Assembly: GCA_025359065.1 (NCBI GenBank)
Contig: JANYHM010000038.1
Coordinates: 124,001-188,000 of the forward strand
Reading direction: 5' to 3'
Origin: Synechococcales cyanobacterium GL140_1_metabinner_5_sub
Lineage (GTDB): Bacteria > Cyanobacteriota > Cyanobacteriia > Cyanobacteriales > Chamaesiphonaceae
Length of the DNA: 64,000 bases
The notes beneath the pieces are model-generated. The model saw only the letters and a program-made list of their open reading frames with translations. It was not told where the DNA came from and did no database searches. Of the stretch, positions 30,901 through 39,201 are shown in pieces (position 1 is the stretch's first letter; each line of letters opens with the position of its first letter). The translations under genes were made by a program, and so were the position numbers.

Positions 30901-32160
30901 AGTAACACTAGTCGGCACATTTGTGGTATTGATAGTTACTTTAAAAGTAATAGTTGCTCGGTTAGAATACCCCACTTTCAATGCTCCAGCAGATGAAGTA
31001 CGCCCATTGATTCTAGTAACAGTGGCAAAAGGATAAGTTGCTCCTGAAATAGGAAGTCCATTGAGAGTGGCACTGTTGGCTACATACGTCGTGGCAGCGG
31101 GTAATACGTCGGTGAAATCTAAGTTTACGGCTGGAGCAGTACCAGTATTTTCAACTTCGATCGTATAGGTTAGAGTATCACCAGGTCTTGCTAAGCCGTT
31201 GGGGCTAACTGATTTAGTGGCAGTAACAATAGGAGCAATGTTCGGTTGACTGCCACTTGCCATATCTGTAATAAATCCCCCAGCAAGAGTAGACCCCACC
31301 TGTACCGCCGTAGCATCATTGACATTCACTCTATAAATATTGGTTCCCTGGAAAACATTAGCAACTGCATCGATGCCAGCGATATACAGATCACCCGCTG
31401 CATCGAAGGCAATGCTCCCGACAATTACACCAGTGCCAGCTGCATTTGAAACTGGCAGCGCAACACCTCCGACAGTAATTTGACCGATTGGAATAGCTTG
31501 TCGGACTCCACTATTTAGATTGATGCGATACAATGAGTTGCCAAAAATTGCCCAGCCAAACCCATAGCCATCAAAAGCAATATCTCCACTACTCGTGGAA
31601 CCTGATGGCGATGTTCCCTGAAAAGTCATCAGACCTAATGAATTAATTGTGGAAGTAGGGCTACCTGTAGTAAAAGTGTACATTGTATTGTCGTTAGCAA
31701 CGCCATACCCAACACCTCCCCGAAATCCCATTCTGACCATAGGAATACTTCCACTACTACCGGCAAAGGTGCCAAGAGATCCTGATTGATTAGTTCCGTC
31801 ATAACGCCTTAAATTGTTTGGAGTTAGTGTTCGATCAGAATAATACAATTGGAGGTTAACTGGATCAAGTCCTAGTGCCGCTGTGTTAGCCACTCCTGTC
31901 GTGAATAAGAGTGGGGATAAGACCCCACTGGGGCTGATAGTTCTAACCTGATTGATGGCACTAGAATTAGTTGAATAATTAACATATATATCTGTATTAT
32001 TCAGCGGTGCAGCAGTGGCTCCGCGAGCTATTAGTCCGATCGAACTGCCAATAATAGCACCACTTAATAATAAAGTTGTAAATAACTGAGAAGCTGTTCG
32101 ATCGCAGAGTACATCATTAGAAGAATCAAGTTGGCGCAGGAATGACAGAAAAGATTTCAT
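27937..32160 (-). CDS. Giant exported surface protein 3 (propeller-like, DUF11, GEVED)
   Basis: About 1407 residues. A hydrophobic export segment ends GATAAPL. A propeller-like region follows (DIYVNYSTNSSAINQV, LGLDPVNLQLYYSD), then two DUF11-type repeats (RPGDTLTYTIEVENTG and TPGDTVTWTISYKN), and a GEVED domain at roughly 610-765 (GDAPSSYG, LHAWIDFNKNGTFEIGEY, DGEVEDYQVS). A second propeller-like copy, another DUF11 repeat, and the shared C-terminal domain (LLLVKRITAI, GDEIEYTIYYLNGG, ending YGYIRFKAKVN) complete it. A GTG at 32202 would add 14 residues; neither start has a clear ribosome site, so the ATG ending at 32160 is preferred. Confidence 0.82.
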   Translation of the reverse strand: MKSFLSFLRQLDSSNDVLCDRTASQLFTTLLLSGAIIGSSIGLIARGATAAPLNNTDIYVNYSTNSSAINQVRTISPSGVLSPLLFTTGVANTAALGLDPVNLQLYYSDRTLTPNNLRRYDGTNQSGSLGTFAGSSGSIPMVRMGFRGGVGYGVANDNTMYTFTTGSPTSTINSLGLMTFQGTSPSGSTSSGDIAFDGYGFGWAIFGNSLYRINLNSGVRQAIPIGQITVGGVALPVSNAAGTGVIVGSIAFDAAGDLYIAGIDAVANVFQGTNIYRVNVNDATAVQVGSTLAGGFITDMASGSQPNIAPIVTATKSVSPNGLARPGDTLTYTIEVENTGTAPAVNLDFTDVLPAATTYVANSATLNGLPISGATYPFATVTRINGRTSSAGALKVGYSNRATITFKVTINTTNVPTSVTNQGTIVYLDGPTTNTTPAATTISTVNGYKSAKLTIDADGSGTITPGDTVTWTISYKNFSAVPANNFQINDELPSGVTVSSTGGQTVVVSGSGTSATKNIAYTGVNTSNLLDTGSILAPGGVVTVNIPTVVNSGFTGALNNQSNATGSSITGTGSSSDNVDNTSSVPAGITVPAGSVVQAQTTNIDPTSVNVVAGRDFGDAPSSYGSASHSIVSGTYLGATVTAEGTDYNSVQANGDTGDDGITSFPPLTAGATSYTIPAASITATGTGTLHAWIDFNKNGTFEIGEYTSIAITNNTPAGSLDWTGITASAGNTFARFRFTNDATVTASTPNGIATDGEVEDYQVSIGAAVLACGTIYGSYNNSGTFNSLRSYSPPDGTPATQIATLTTTGGTTTAVAALAVDPLLDSSGNRRVYYMENTGTGAKLFYYNGSNITDTGIALTVPYSPISIVRSDGSAGSLTNSFNRMGFAPDGTLYVADGQKTFYRFSPNRSGTSGFLSAANTITDNPNNDIGNFGRAQVGQSGGGDIAFDNAGRMYIVTYDSNNSNVPTEFRLFQIINPQSSTPTAILLGKAASTDPVAGLAFQASDNTLYMQGSGGKSFGWNLGTNVVTSLPLTTPGSADLGSCTYPDLNPTGAFIKTVANITNPGTNILSANDILEYTLNVTNNGNLVAGNTTLIDTIPTGTTYVAGSTTLNGIAKADNSGAMPYSNTVNPKLINSPGEASGVLTTGAARKATVVFRVKVNAVGTKVCNQSNFFYDGSLPVGIVSDDPTTTAVADDQTCTGVNKAKLLLVKRITAIKRNNQTVPENFTTFVDDSSSATTTSDDNHCNWPGSTGSAGACTNTYTVGKTFLPDVQTGDEIEYTIYYLNGGGNPAKQAKICDQLDANLTFQTQFDSSNVTTVGKGLALAAGNSSVQYLTNTGVDTDNGQLTTPSLATSCNLGARVGSNLSNKVVVVDVGTTTSPLMNSTSAGTPTTSYGYIRFKAKVN

Positions 32161-32895
32161 AGCGATCAGGAGTAATACATGAGAGTGATTAACTATTAGC
32201 ACCGTAGAACGGCCAAGATGATACTGGATATATTCCGATCAAAGCCTGACCGTACCTAGTGCGTAGATCACATTTGGTTTTAATCAACAGCAGTTAAAGC
32301 TCCACTTTCATAAAAATAAAAGCACAGGTCTAAATACTGATTATTACCATAATGCCCAATATGTTAGGCAAATTCATAGTAGAATTACCGAAATATCGAA
32401 TGATGAAAATACCTAGATACTGATTGGCCTAGGCATTTTAGACATTATTTGTCTGACAAGATCTAAATCACAGCGCTCACTAAAAAACTCACTAAAAAAG
32501 TGGGCTTAACTTGCAATATTCCGTAAATTTTGCATTTATTTTCTCAGCAAAAATCAACATTGCCTAGTTTAGCTTGGCGATTTAAGTTACTAACTTAAAT
32601 AACTGATTCTTCATTCCGCTCGGAGCTTTTCATCCTGCTGGTATTATGACTATTAGTTCTCCGTTGGCTGTCAACTCAAGTCTCATTTCTGGGTTGTCTT
32701 GACGCAGTTGCTCAAAATCTTCATGAGTAAGCCGCAGAGTGATGTGGCTGATGTCAACTAACAGCGGTTTGGTTTTAGAGATTGCATAATTATTATTTTT
32801 TGCTAATTCCCACTTTCTTCTTTAAATCTAACGTGAAATGTGCCAAAAACCGAGATAATAATAGGCATGGTACTCCAGTCAAAATAATTTTAACC
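32161..32895. other. About 735 bp without an intact gene
   Basis: Contains the upstream region of giant protein 3, AT-rich DNA and the Uma2 remnant. An open frame upstream of 32896 in frame with the DUF456 gene is not coding-like. No RNA gene or clear promoter was identified. Confidence 0.5.
32582..32776 (-). pseudogene. Uma2-family (DUF820) endonuclease remnant
   Basis: The minus strand encodes KPLLVDISHITLRLTHEDF followed by EQLRQDNPEMRLELTANGEL and IVIIPAG, which is the typical N-terminus of Uma2 proteins common in cyanobacteria. A TGA at 32630-32632 interrupts it, and the frame continues KAPSGMKNQLFKLVT to a second stop. The remaining two thirds, including the catalytic PD-(D/E)XK core, are missing, and no start codon is present in frame. 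It is a decayed fragment. Confidence 0.7.
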
Positions 32896-33471
32896 ATGTC
32901 ATTTCCCACCGTCGTAACCCACTGGCTGCCCACCATAGCCTACTGGTTGCTCTTGGCCGTGATGCTGCTGGGCGTAGCCGGAGCATTCATTCCTGCCATT
33001 CCTGGGCCAAGCTTAATTGTCGGAGCAGTCGTAGCTGCGGGCTTTATCTATGGCTGGCCACAAGTGACCGTGCCGCTAATTGTTTCAATAATTGTCTTTG
33101 CCCTGTGCTTTGTGATCGAATACCTCGCCGGAGTGCTGGGCGGCCAAAAAGCTGGAGCTAGTCATTGGGGACAAATCGGAGCCATGGTTGGCTTAGGTTT
33201 GGGCTTCTTTGGCATGTTACCTACTTTGCCCGTAGGTGGGCCATTGATCGGCATTTTCTTTGGACCGTTTATCGGTGCTGTAGGTGGCGAAATTCTGTAT
33301 CTAATGCGTGATAAAAGTTTATCGGCGCTTGATCGACTGCAAAAATCACTGAAAGCTGGGATAGGAATCGTAGCTGGTTCAGTGGTGGGATTGGTGATGC
33401 AGGGGCTGCTTTGCTTAGGAGCATTGATTGTATTTTTGATCACTACATACAGTAACGGCTGGCCAGCTTAA
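32896..33471 (+). CDS. DUF456-family membrane protein
   Basis: A 191-residue, very hydrophobic protein with about five transmembrane helices. Glycine-rich helices and motifs such as AFIPAIPGPSLIVGA, GGQKAGASHWG and GGPLIGIFFGPFIGA are typical of DUF456, a family of unknown function. The open frame reaches 32782, but the extra 38 residues are low-complexity; the ATG at 32896 begins the membrane domain. Confidence 0.82.
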   Translation: MSFPTVVTHWLPTIAYWLLLAVMLLGVAGAFIPAIPGPSLIVGAVVAAGFIYGWPQVTVPLIVSIIVFALCFVIEYLAGVLGGQKAGASHWGQIGAMVGLGLGFFGMLPTLPVGGPLIGIFFGPFIGAVGGEILYLMRDKSLSALDRLQKSLKAGIGIVAGSVVGLVMQGLLCLGALIVFLITTYSNGWPA

Positions 33472-33592
33472 TAGTTTTTGGGGAACACCGTTCAGGTTGA
33501 CCGACTCTAGCAGATAATGTTTGGGGGATATCTCTTTTGTGGAGATCTAGACCTTTTCCAACCTGTCTACTTAATTCATTGCTAGGGTGTGA

Positions 33593-34108
33593 ATGAACAA
33601 TAAACTTTTTCAAGGACTTTTAATCGGATCTCTACTATTACAAGGGGTTGTGATTCTTGCGGCTGACGCTGCTCCCAAAAAAGAAACAACCAAAAAGCCC
33701 GCCAAGCCAGAAGCTAAAGCAGAACCCGAACAGGTTGTGCTCGGTGACACGGTGGTGAGAGACAGCGGTATTCTCTATGAGTTGACCTCCTGCAAACGAG
33801 AAGCAGATGCAGTAGTCTGTCGCTTATTGTTGATCAACAAAAAGAAAGAAGATTTGACGGTCTCCTTTAAAATTGCTGGCACCCGATTTATTGATAAAGC
33901 TGGAGATGAATACAAAGCTACCAAAGTAAAAATTGGTAGTGTAGATGGTGATGATGCAGAAAACTCGCTCATTCCTGGTGTTCCACTCAAAGCATCTGTG
34001 ACCTTTGCGGCTCCACCGGCTAACGTGCGCACGATGGTAGTGATTGCTATTAACCATTCTCCGGGTAGCAGCATGAAATTCCGTAACGTTATTATTGGTG
34101 GTAAGTAG
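33593..34108 (+). CDS. Exported hypothetical protein
   Basis: A 171-residue protein with a signal peptide (residues 1-27, ending ADAAP), a Lys/Pro/Ala-rich linker (about 28-46) and a beta-sandwich-like domain of about 120 residues with two cysteines (SCKREADAVVCRL). The strand pattern resembles DUF4352-type periplasmic domains, but I cannot assign it. It ends 6 bp before xth in the same direction, so the two may be co-transcribed. Confidence 0.65.
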   Translation: MNNKLFQGLLIGSLLLQGVVILAADAAPKKETTKKPAKPEAKAEPEQVVLGDTVVRDSGILYELTSCKREADAVVCRLLLINKKKEDLTVSFKIAGTRFIDKAGDEYKATKVKIGSVDGDDAENSLIPGVPLKASVTFAAPPANVRTMVVIAINHSPGSSMKFRNVIIGGK

Positions 34109-34114
34109 CAGCTT

Positions 34115-34912
34115 ATGCAAATCGCTACCTGGAACGTCAATTCGGTACGTACTCGCCTCGGAATTGTGACTGACTGGCTGCAACGTCAGCCAGTAGATGT
34201 GCTCTGTCTCCAAGAAACCAAGGTAACAGATGAACAGTTTCCCCGATCGGCTTTTACTGATCTGGGTTATGAGGTATACATTTCTGGCCAAAAATCTTAC
34301 AACGGTGTAGCACTCATTAGTCGCCAGCCTCTCACTAATGTTTCGGTGGGATTTGCTGGCATTTTAGGCGCTGAGCCAGTGGGAGATTTGGACGAGCAAA
34401 AAAGAGTAATTTCTGGTCAGCTTGGGGATGTGTCGATCATCAATTTGTATGTGCCCAACGGTAGCGAAGTAGGCAGTGAAAAATATCATTACAAGCTGCG
34501 CTGGCTGGAGTTGCTGCGGCAATATCTGACGGCGCAGTCTGATAAATCACTCTGCGTTTGCGGTGATTTTAATATTGCATTGGAAGCGATCGATATTCAC
34601 ACCAAAAAGAAAGATGACCACATTATGTATTCGCCAATTGAGCGGGCAGCGCTGAAGTCTGCGGTGCTAGATTTGGGGTTAAAAGACGTGTTTCGGCATT
34701 TTGTGACTGAGCCTGGTCACTATAGCTGGTGGGATTATCGTCAGGGTGGCTACAGCCGCAATCGGGGCTGGCGGATTGACCATTTATACTTGAGTCCAGA
34801 GTTGATCGATCGGGCGACGGGCTGCACGATCGACAAAGCTCCGCGTGAACTGGAGCAGCCCAGCGATCATACGCCGGTAATTGTGGAGATTGAGCAACCT
34901 GTGTTAACTTAA
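34115..34912 (+). CDS. xth: Exodeoxyribonuclease III
   Basis: AP endonuclease and 3'-5' exonuclease of base excision repair. The 265-residue protein has the exonuclease-endonuclease-phosphatase fold: IATWNVNSVRTR (metal Asn), LCLQETKV (metal Glu), VSIINLYVPNG, VCGDFNIA (Asp/Asn pair), YSWWDYRQGGY, GWRIDHLYLSPEL and the catalytic SDHTPVIVE at the end. Length and motifs are complete. It follows the exported hypothetical by 6 bp. Confidence 0.95.
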   Translation: MQIATWNVNSVRTRLGIVTDWLQRQPVDVLCLQETKVTDEQFPRSAFTDLGYEVYISGQKSYNGVALISRQPLTNVSVGFAGILGAEPVGDLDEQKRVISGQLGDVSIINLYVPNGSEVGSEKYHYKLRWLELLRQYLTAQSDKSLCVCGDFNIALEAIDIHTKKKDDHIMYSPIERAALKSAVLDLGLKDVFRHFVTEPGHYSWWDYRQGGYSRNRGWRIDHLYLSPELIDRATGCTIDKAPRELEQPSDHTPVIVEIEQPVLT

Positions 34913-34939
34913 CGAAAGTCCATACTCCTAACAAGTTCC

Positions 34940-35491
34940 ATGCTGTCTCGTCGCAACTTTTTTTCGGCTGTCTTTGCCGTTCTTCTCAGTTTTTTAAGCT
35001 GGTCAAATTTTGTGCCAGCAGCTTATGCCTTGGGTGGCAAGATGCCAGCGCTAAACTCCCCGGCTCCGAGTTTTTCATTGCCAACCAACACTGGCGATGG
35101 CACAGTATCTTTGCAAGATTATCAAGGCAAGTGGGTGGTGTTGTATTTTTATCCTAAAGATTTCACTTCGGGCTGTACTTTAGAAGCTCGGCGTTTTCAG
35201 CAAGATATGGGGGAATATGCGAGCAGAAATGCCCAGATTATTGGTGTCAGCGCCGACTCAGTAGACTCTCACGCCAAGTTTTGTGATTCTGAAGGTTTGA
35301 AGTTTCCGCTGTTGGCCGACGAAGGCGGGAAGGTGAGCAAGTCTTATGGTTCTTGGTTAGGCATTTTTTCGATGCGCCACACTTTTATTATCGCGCCCGA
35401 TGGTGAGCTGAAAGCTGCTTTCACCGGAGTGAATCCGGCAGTACACAGCAAGGAAGTATTATCAAAGTTAGATGAGTTGAAGTCTGCGTAA
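34940..35491 (+). CDS. Tat-exported peroxiredoxin (BCP/PrxQ type)
   Basis: A 183-residue thiol peroxidase. Residues 1-30 carry a twin-arginine motif (SRRNFF) followed by a hydrophobic stretch and an AYA cleavage site, so it is probably sent folded to the periplasm or thylakoid lumen. The peroxidatic Cys lies in DFTSGCTLEA, with a Ser where most PrxQ have Pro. The resolving Cys usually five residues later is Arg here. Another Cys in HAKFCDSEG could resolve instead. It detoxifies peroxides. It is 27 bp downstream of xth in the same direction, a possible oxidative-damage pairing. Confidence 0.9.
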   Translation: MLSRRNFFSAVFAVLLSFLSWSNFVPAAYALGGKMPALNSPAPSFSLPTNTGDGTVSLQDYQGKWVVLYFYPKDFTSGCTLEARRFQQDMGEYASRNAQIIGVSADSVDSHAKFCDSEGLKFPLLADEGGKVSKSYGSWLGIFSMRHTFIIAPDGELKAAFTGVNPAVHSKEVLSKLDELKSA

Positions 35492-35523
35492 GATTCAGTC
35501 GAGTTCAGGAATCTTCAACTACC

Positions 35524-37251
35524 ATGCAACAAGTAGACTTCACCACCCTCACCGCAGCTTGCCAGGAGCTGTCGATCGATTGGATTCCTTCTCGGTTAGA
35601 GACCGTTTACCAATTCGATAAACATACTGTAGCTCTGGGCTTGCGCAATTTTGCCGGTCGGGGCTGGCTGGGCATTTCTTGGCATTCAGAAGCTGCGCGG
35701 ATTGCCATGACTCAGGCACCACCAAAAATTCCTGATACTTTTACTTTTAGTCAACAGCTCAAATCGCAGCTTGGTGGTCTGGCTTTGGTGGCGATCAAGC
35801 CTGTGGCTCCTTGGGAGCGGGTGATGGATTTACAGTTTGCCCGTAGACCGGGGGATCCGATCGAGTTTCATTTGTTTGTGGAGGTGATGGGTAAGTATAG
35901 TAATGCTACGCTTACTGATGCAGATCGATTAATTATTGCTACTGCTCACCAGGTCAGTGGTAAACAGTCTTCGGTGCGGACAGTGCAAACTGGGCAACCA
36001 TACGAGTTGCCACCCGGAATGCTGAGTGCGATTCCAAAATTGAGTGAGTCGATCGAAGATTGGCAAGAACGAGTGAATTTGCTGCCGGGATTGGCGACTA
36101 AGCGGTTGATTGCTAGCTATCGGGGTTTGAGTACGGCTTTGACCAGTGGGTTGTTAATCGCTGCGGGGTTAGCGGTGGATAGTCAGACCAGTGATTTATC
36201 GGCAAAGCAATGGCAATCATTATTTATGCAGTGGCAGAGTTGGCTGGAGTGGGTGGAGGCTGGCGATCGCTGGCAGCCGGTATGGACAGAGACTGGCTAT
36301 AGTGTGATGGGCTGGGGCGATCGACCAGCTAAGTCGGTAAATGCGTTAGTTGATGGTTACTTTCAACAAATTTTAGGGCGATCGAACTTTGGGGCGGTGC
36401 GCCAGCAGCTCTTACAAAAGCTGAAGGTGGTGATTACTAAGTTAGAAGTAAAAGCCCAGACTTTTCGATCGCGCTTGGCAGAATCGGTGGATGCCGATTT
36501 GAGTCGCAGTAAGGCTGATTTGCTAATGGCCTATTTGCATCTGTGGCAGCCCGGAATGAAAAAGATTACCTTGGCTGATTTTGAAACTGGGGAGGAGGTG
36601 TCGATCGCCCTTCAGCCGGAAAAAAACTGCATTCAAAATGCCCAGGCTTTATATAAGCAATTTCAAAAACTCAAACGGGCACAGACCATTGTGGTGCCTT
36701 TGTTAGCAGCGGTAGATGCCGAGTTGAGTTATTTAGCCCAAGTGGAAAATAGCGTGGGGCAGATCGAAGTTTATCAACAGCTCAGTGATTTAGAGACTTT
36801 GATTGAAATTAAAGAAGAGCTGATTTTAAGTGGTTATATGGCTGCTCCGGCTAATCGATCGAAACCCTTATCTGCTACTTTGCCCCATCGTTTTACTAGT
36901 CCCAGTGGTTTTGAGGTGTTGATCGGGCGCAACAATCGCCAAAATGATTTATTGACTTTTAAAACTGCGACCGATTATGACCTGTGGTTCCATGCCCAAG
37001 AAATTGCGGGCAGCCACGGGTTGCTGCGTTTACCGGCTGGGGAAGTAGCTCAAGAAGCTGATTTGCAGTACACCGCTAATTTGGTGGCTTACCATAGTCG
37101 CAGTCGTCAAAGTGCAGCGGTGCCGGTGGTTTATACGGCACCCAAGCATGTTTATAAGCCCAAAGGCGCACAGTTAGGCATGGTTGTTTATAAACACGAA
37201 CAAATCATCTGGGGCAATCCGCAACTAGTTGCAGCTACAAAGTTAAAGTAA
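35524..37251 (+). CDS. rqcH: NFACT-family protein (RqcH/Rqc2 homolog)
   Basis: A 575-residue homolog of RqcH/FbpA. RqcH binds obstructed 50S subunits with peptidyl-tRNA and directs C-terminal alanine tailing. The NFACT-N domain covers about 1-200 (FHLFVEVMGKYSNATL) and a coiled-coil middle domain about 300-450. The C-terminal NFACT-R domain from about 460 contains DLWFHAQEIAGSHGLLRL. At the site where I expect the conserved Asp-Arg pair, the protein has WERVMDL, i.e. Glu-Arg. It sits 32 bp after the peroxiredoxin gene. Confidence 0.9.
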   Translation: MQQVDFTTLTAACQELSIDWIPSRLETVYQFDKHTVALGLRNFAGRGWLGISWHSEAARIAMTQAPPKIPDTFTFSQQLKSQLGGLALVAIKPVAPWERVMDLQFARRPGDPIEFHLFVEVMGKYSNATLTDADRLIIATAHQVSGKQSSVRTVQTGQPYELPPGMLSAIPKLSESIEDWQERVNLLPGLATKRLIASYRGLSTALTSGLLIAAGLAVDSQTSDLSAKQWQSLFMQWQSWLEWVEAGDRWQPVWTETGYSVMGWGDRPAKSVNALVDGYFQQILGRSNFGAVRQQLLQKLKVVITKLEVKAQTFRSRLAESVDADLSRSKADLLMAYLHLWQPGMKKITLADFETGEEVSIALQPEKNCIQNAQALYKQFQKLKRAQTIVVPLLAAVDAELSYLAQVENSVGQIEVYQQLSDLETLIEIKEELILSGYMAAPANRSKPLSATLPHRFTSPSGFEVLIGRNNRQNDLLTFKTATDYDLWFHAQEIAGSHGLLRLPAGEVAQEADLQYTANLVAYHSRSRQSAAVPVVYTAPKHVYKPKGAQLGMVVYKHEQIIWGNPQLVAATKLK

Positions 37252-37290
37252 CCACAGTAGACCATGTCTACCATGATCGATTATATTAGC

Positions 37291-37737
37291 CTACTTACAG
37301 TAATTATCAAATTCAGCAGTTAGAGTTTTTTCCTTAGTAGCCAAAGCCTGTAAATCAGATGCAGCTTGATCCACTCTAGCTTCATTTTTAGCTGTAATCG
37401 CCGAAGACATCCCATCTAAGGCTTTTCCATAATTTATGTAAGATGTGGCAATACGTGATTGAAAACCCTTAATTGTTTCATCTTGAATGGGTAAGTCTTG
37501 GATTTCTTTACTGTATTTGCGCATTTTTTCAGAGGTGTCAACAAGTAACTGATTGACTTGTTTAGGATTGGTAGTTTTAGCTGCTGTGGCGAATTCGTTG
37601 GCCAAAACTTCAGCATCTTTGGTGACTTTAACGACACTATTGCATTGGATTATTTTAGTTGCACCACAGCTCGTGGATAAAAGGGCGATCGAGCCAGTGG
37701 TTGCGAGTAAACCAATTTGAGTGATTAATTTGTGCAT
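37291..37737 (-). CDS. Putative lipoprotein, hypothetical
   Basis: A 148-residue protein. Its N-terminus (MHKLITQIGLLATTGSIALL) is followed by STSCGA, which approximates a lipobox with Cys 24 as the lipidation site, though the -3 residue is not ideal. The mature part is mostly helical and Ala/Lys/Thr-rich, with two further cysteines (QCNS and the C-terminal YCK). I do not recognise a family. It converges on rqcH. Confidence 0.65.
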   Translation of the reverse strand: MHKLITQIGLLATTGSIALLSTSCGATKIIQCNSVVKVTKDAEVLANEFATAAKTTNPKQVNQLLVDTSEKMRKYSKEIQDLPIQDETIKGFQSRIATSYINYGKALDGMSSAITAKNEARVDQAASDLQALATKEKTLTAEFDNYCK

Positions 37738-38020
37738 TTGCTATCTCCATTTATTTTGTAGAAAATTCCAAGTGACAGTAGCAAACATTGCTGCTGATCC
37801 CCTAAATTTTTTCATATTCTTTACGACTACCATCTGATCAAGGCGATTTACGGATAGTGAATTTTATTTATCTCAAGCCTAAACTAAAATACATACTAAT
37901 TGCTGAGTATTTTAATCGAATTTTGTATTGTTAATCCAAGAAAATAGATGTATGTGGTGCGCCTTAGAAACTTTTGGGTTTACGATATGCTGTAAGAGTG
38001 AAAACTAAAGTCTGAAAGAC

Positions 38021-39076
38021 ATGAAAAAAATCGTTGTGGGTTTATCGGGGGGCGTAGATAGCTCTGTAGCCGCCGCCCTGCTGTGCGATCGAGGATATGA
38101 AGTAATTGGTCTGACCCTGTGGCTAATGAAGGGCAAGGGACAGTGCTGTTCGGAAGGAATGACTGATGCGGCCAAAATTTGTGAGCAGTTAGGCATCGAG
38201 CATTACATTGTAGACAGCCGCGAAACTTTTGAAAAATACATTGTGGACTATCTGGTGGAGGGCTACCAAGCGGGCATCACGCCTTTGCCTTGTTCTCAGT
38301 GCAACAGCGAAGTGAAGTTTGGGCCGATGGTGGCTTACGCCAAAGCCACTTGGGATAGTGATTTTATTGCCACAGGACATTACGCCCGGATTGATCAAGT
38401 ATCTGACAGTCCGAATGGTCGCTATCGTCTACGGCGGGCGGTGGATTTGACTAAGGATCAGTCCTACTTTTTGTACACTTTGACTCAGCCTATGCTGGCT
38501 TCTACGGTCTTCCCATTGGGCGAGACCCATAAGACCGAGACCAGGGCGATCGCCGACAAAATGGGACTTTCTACCGCCCAAAAGCCCGAAAGTATGGATT
38601 TGTGCTTGGTAGAAAAACACGGCTCGATGCAGTCCTTTTTAGAAAAATACCTAGAACCAGCTCCGGGCAAGATTGTGAATTGCCAAGGTGAGGTACTAGG
38701 TGAGCATCGCGGCATTCATAATTACACGATCGGGCAACGGCGAGGAATTGGTCTGGCGGCACCAGATCCGCTGTATGTGGTCGCTTTAGATCCTGGCAAA
38801 AACCAGGTGGTGGTTGGCTCCCGCGCCGAAACCCACAGCTCAGAATGTATGGTTGATCGCATTAACTGGGTGTCGATCGAGCAACCCAGCACTCCCATTC
38901 GAGCAGAAGTCCAAGTGCGCTATCGATCGCCTGCGGCTTTAGCCACTGTGATTCCCTTAGATAATGGCTCAGCCCGCATCATTTTTGACGAACCGCAGTT
39001 CGGCATTACTCCTGGCCAAGCTGCTGTTTGGTATGAAGGTGACATGGTACTCGGTGGTGGAATTCTGATTCATTAA
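38021..39076 (+). CDS. mnmA: tRNA-specific 2-thiouridylase MnmA
   Basis: Adds the 2-thio group to U34 of tRNAs for Lys, Glu and Gln. The 351-residue protein opens with the PP-loop [16 protein letters not shown]. The catalytic Cys lies in [14 protein letters not shown]; the second cysteine lies in [29 protein letters not shown] and the barrel domain IGQRRGIGL are all present. Length is normal. It is monocistronic, with nagA 125 bp downstream. Confidence 0.95.
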   Translation: MKKIVVGLSGGVDSSVAAALLCDRGYEVIGLTLWLMKGKGQCCSEGMTDAAKICEQLGIEHYIVDSRETFEKYIVDYLVEGYQAGITPLPCSQCNSEVKFGPMVAYAKATWDSDFIATGHYARIDQVSDSPNGRYRLRRAVDLTKDQSYFLYTLTQPMLASTVFPLGETHKTETRAIADKMGLSTAQKPESMDLCLVEKHGSMQSFLEKYLEPAPGKIVNCQGEVLGEHRGIHNYTIGQRRGIGLAAPDPLYVVALDPGKNQVVVGSRAETHSSECMVDRINWVSIEQPSTPIRAEVQVRYRSPAALATVIPLDNGSARIIFDEPQFGITPGQAAVWYEGDMVLGGGILIH

Positions 39077-39201
39077 TTAGTTTGTGCCCTATTACACCAA
39101 AAAATTTTTAGCCTGTTATTTGTACTATTAATGTAGGGAATTGGCGATCGACCCCAAGAACAAGCTATAGTCTTGAGAAATCGAGTTTCCAGGTAGCCAC
39201 C

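Noticed and set aside
24652-31449. Many plus-strand open frames opposite the giant surface genes, such as 25168-25551 and 30350-30739
   Set aside because: They are antisense shadows created by the Thr/Asn/Gly/Ser-rich codon composition of the giant genes; translations are Val/Leu/Pro-rich without motifs.
20142-32202. Giant proteins considered as RTX toxins, CDI toxins or S-layer proteins
   Set aside because: No GGxGxD calcium repeats, no SLH domains, no C-terminal toxin or VENN-type motif and no immunity-like small genes nearby.
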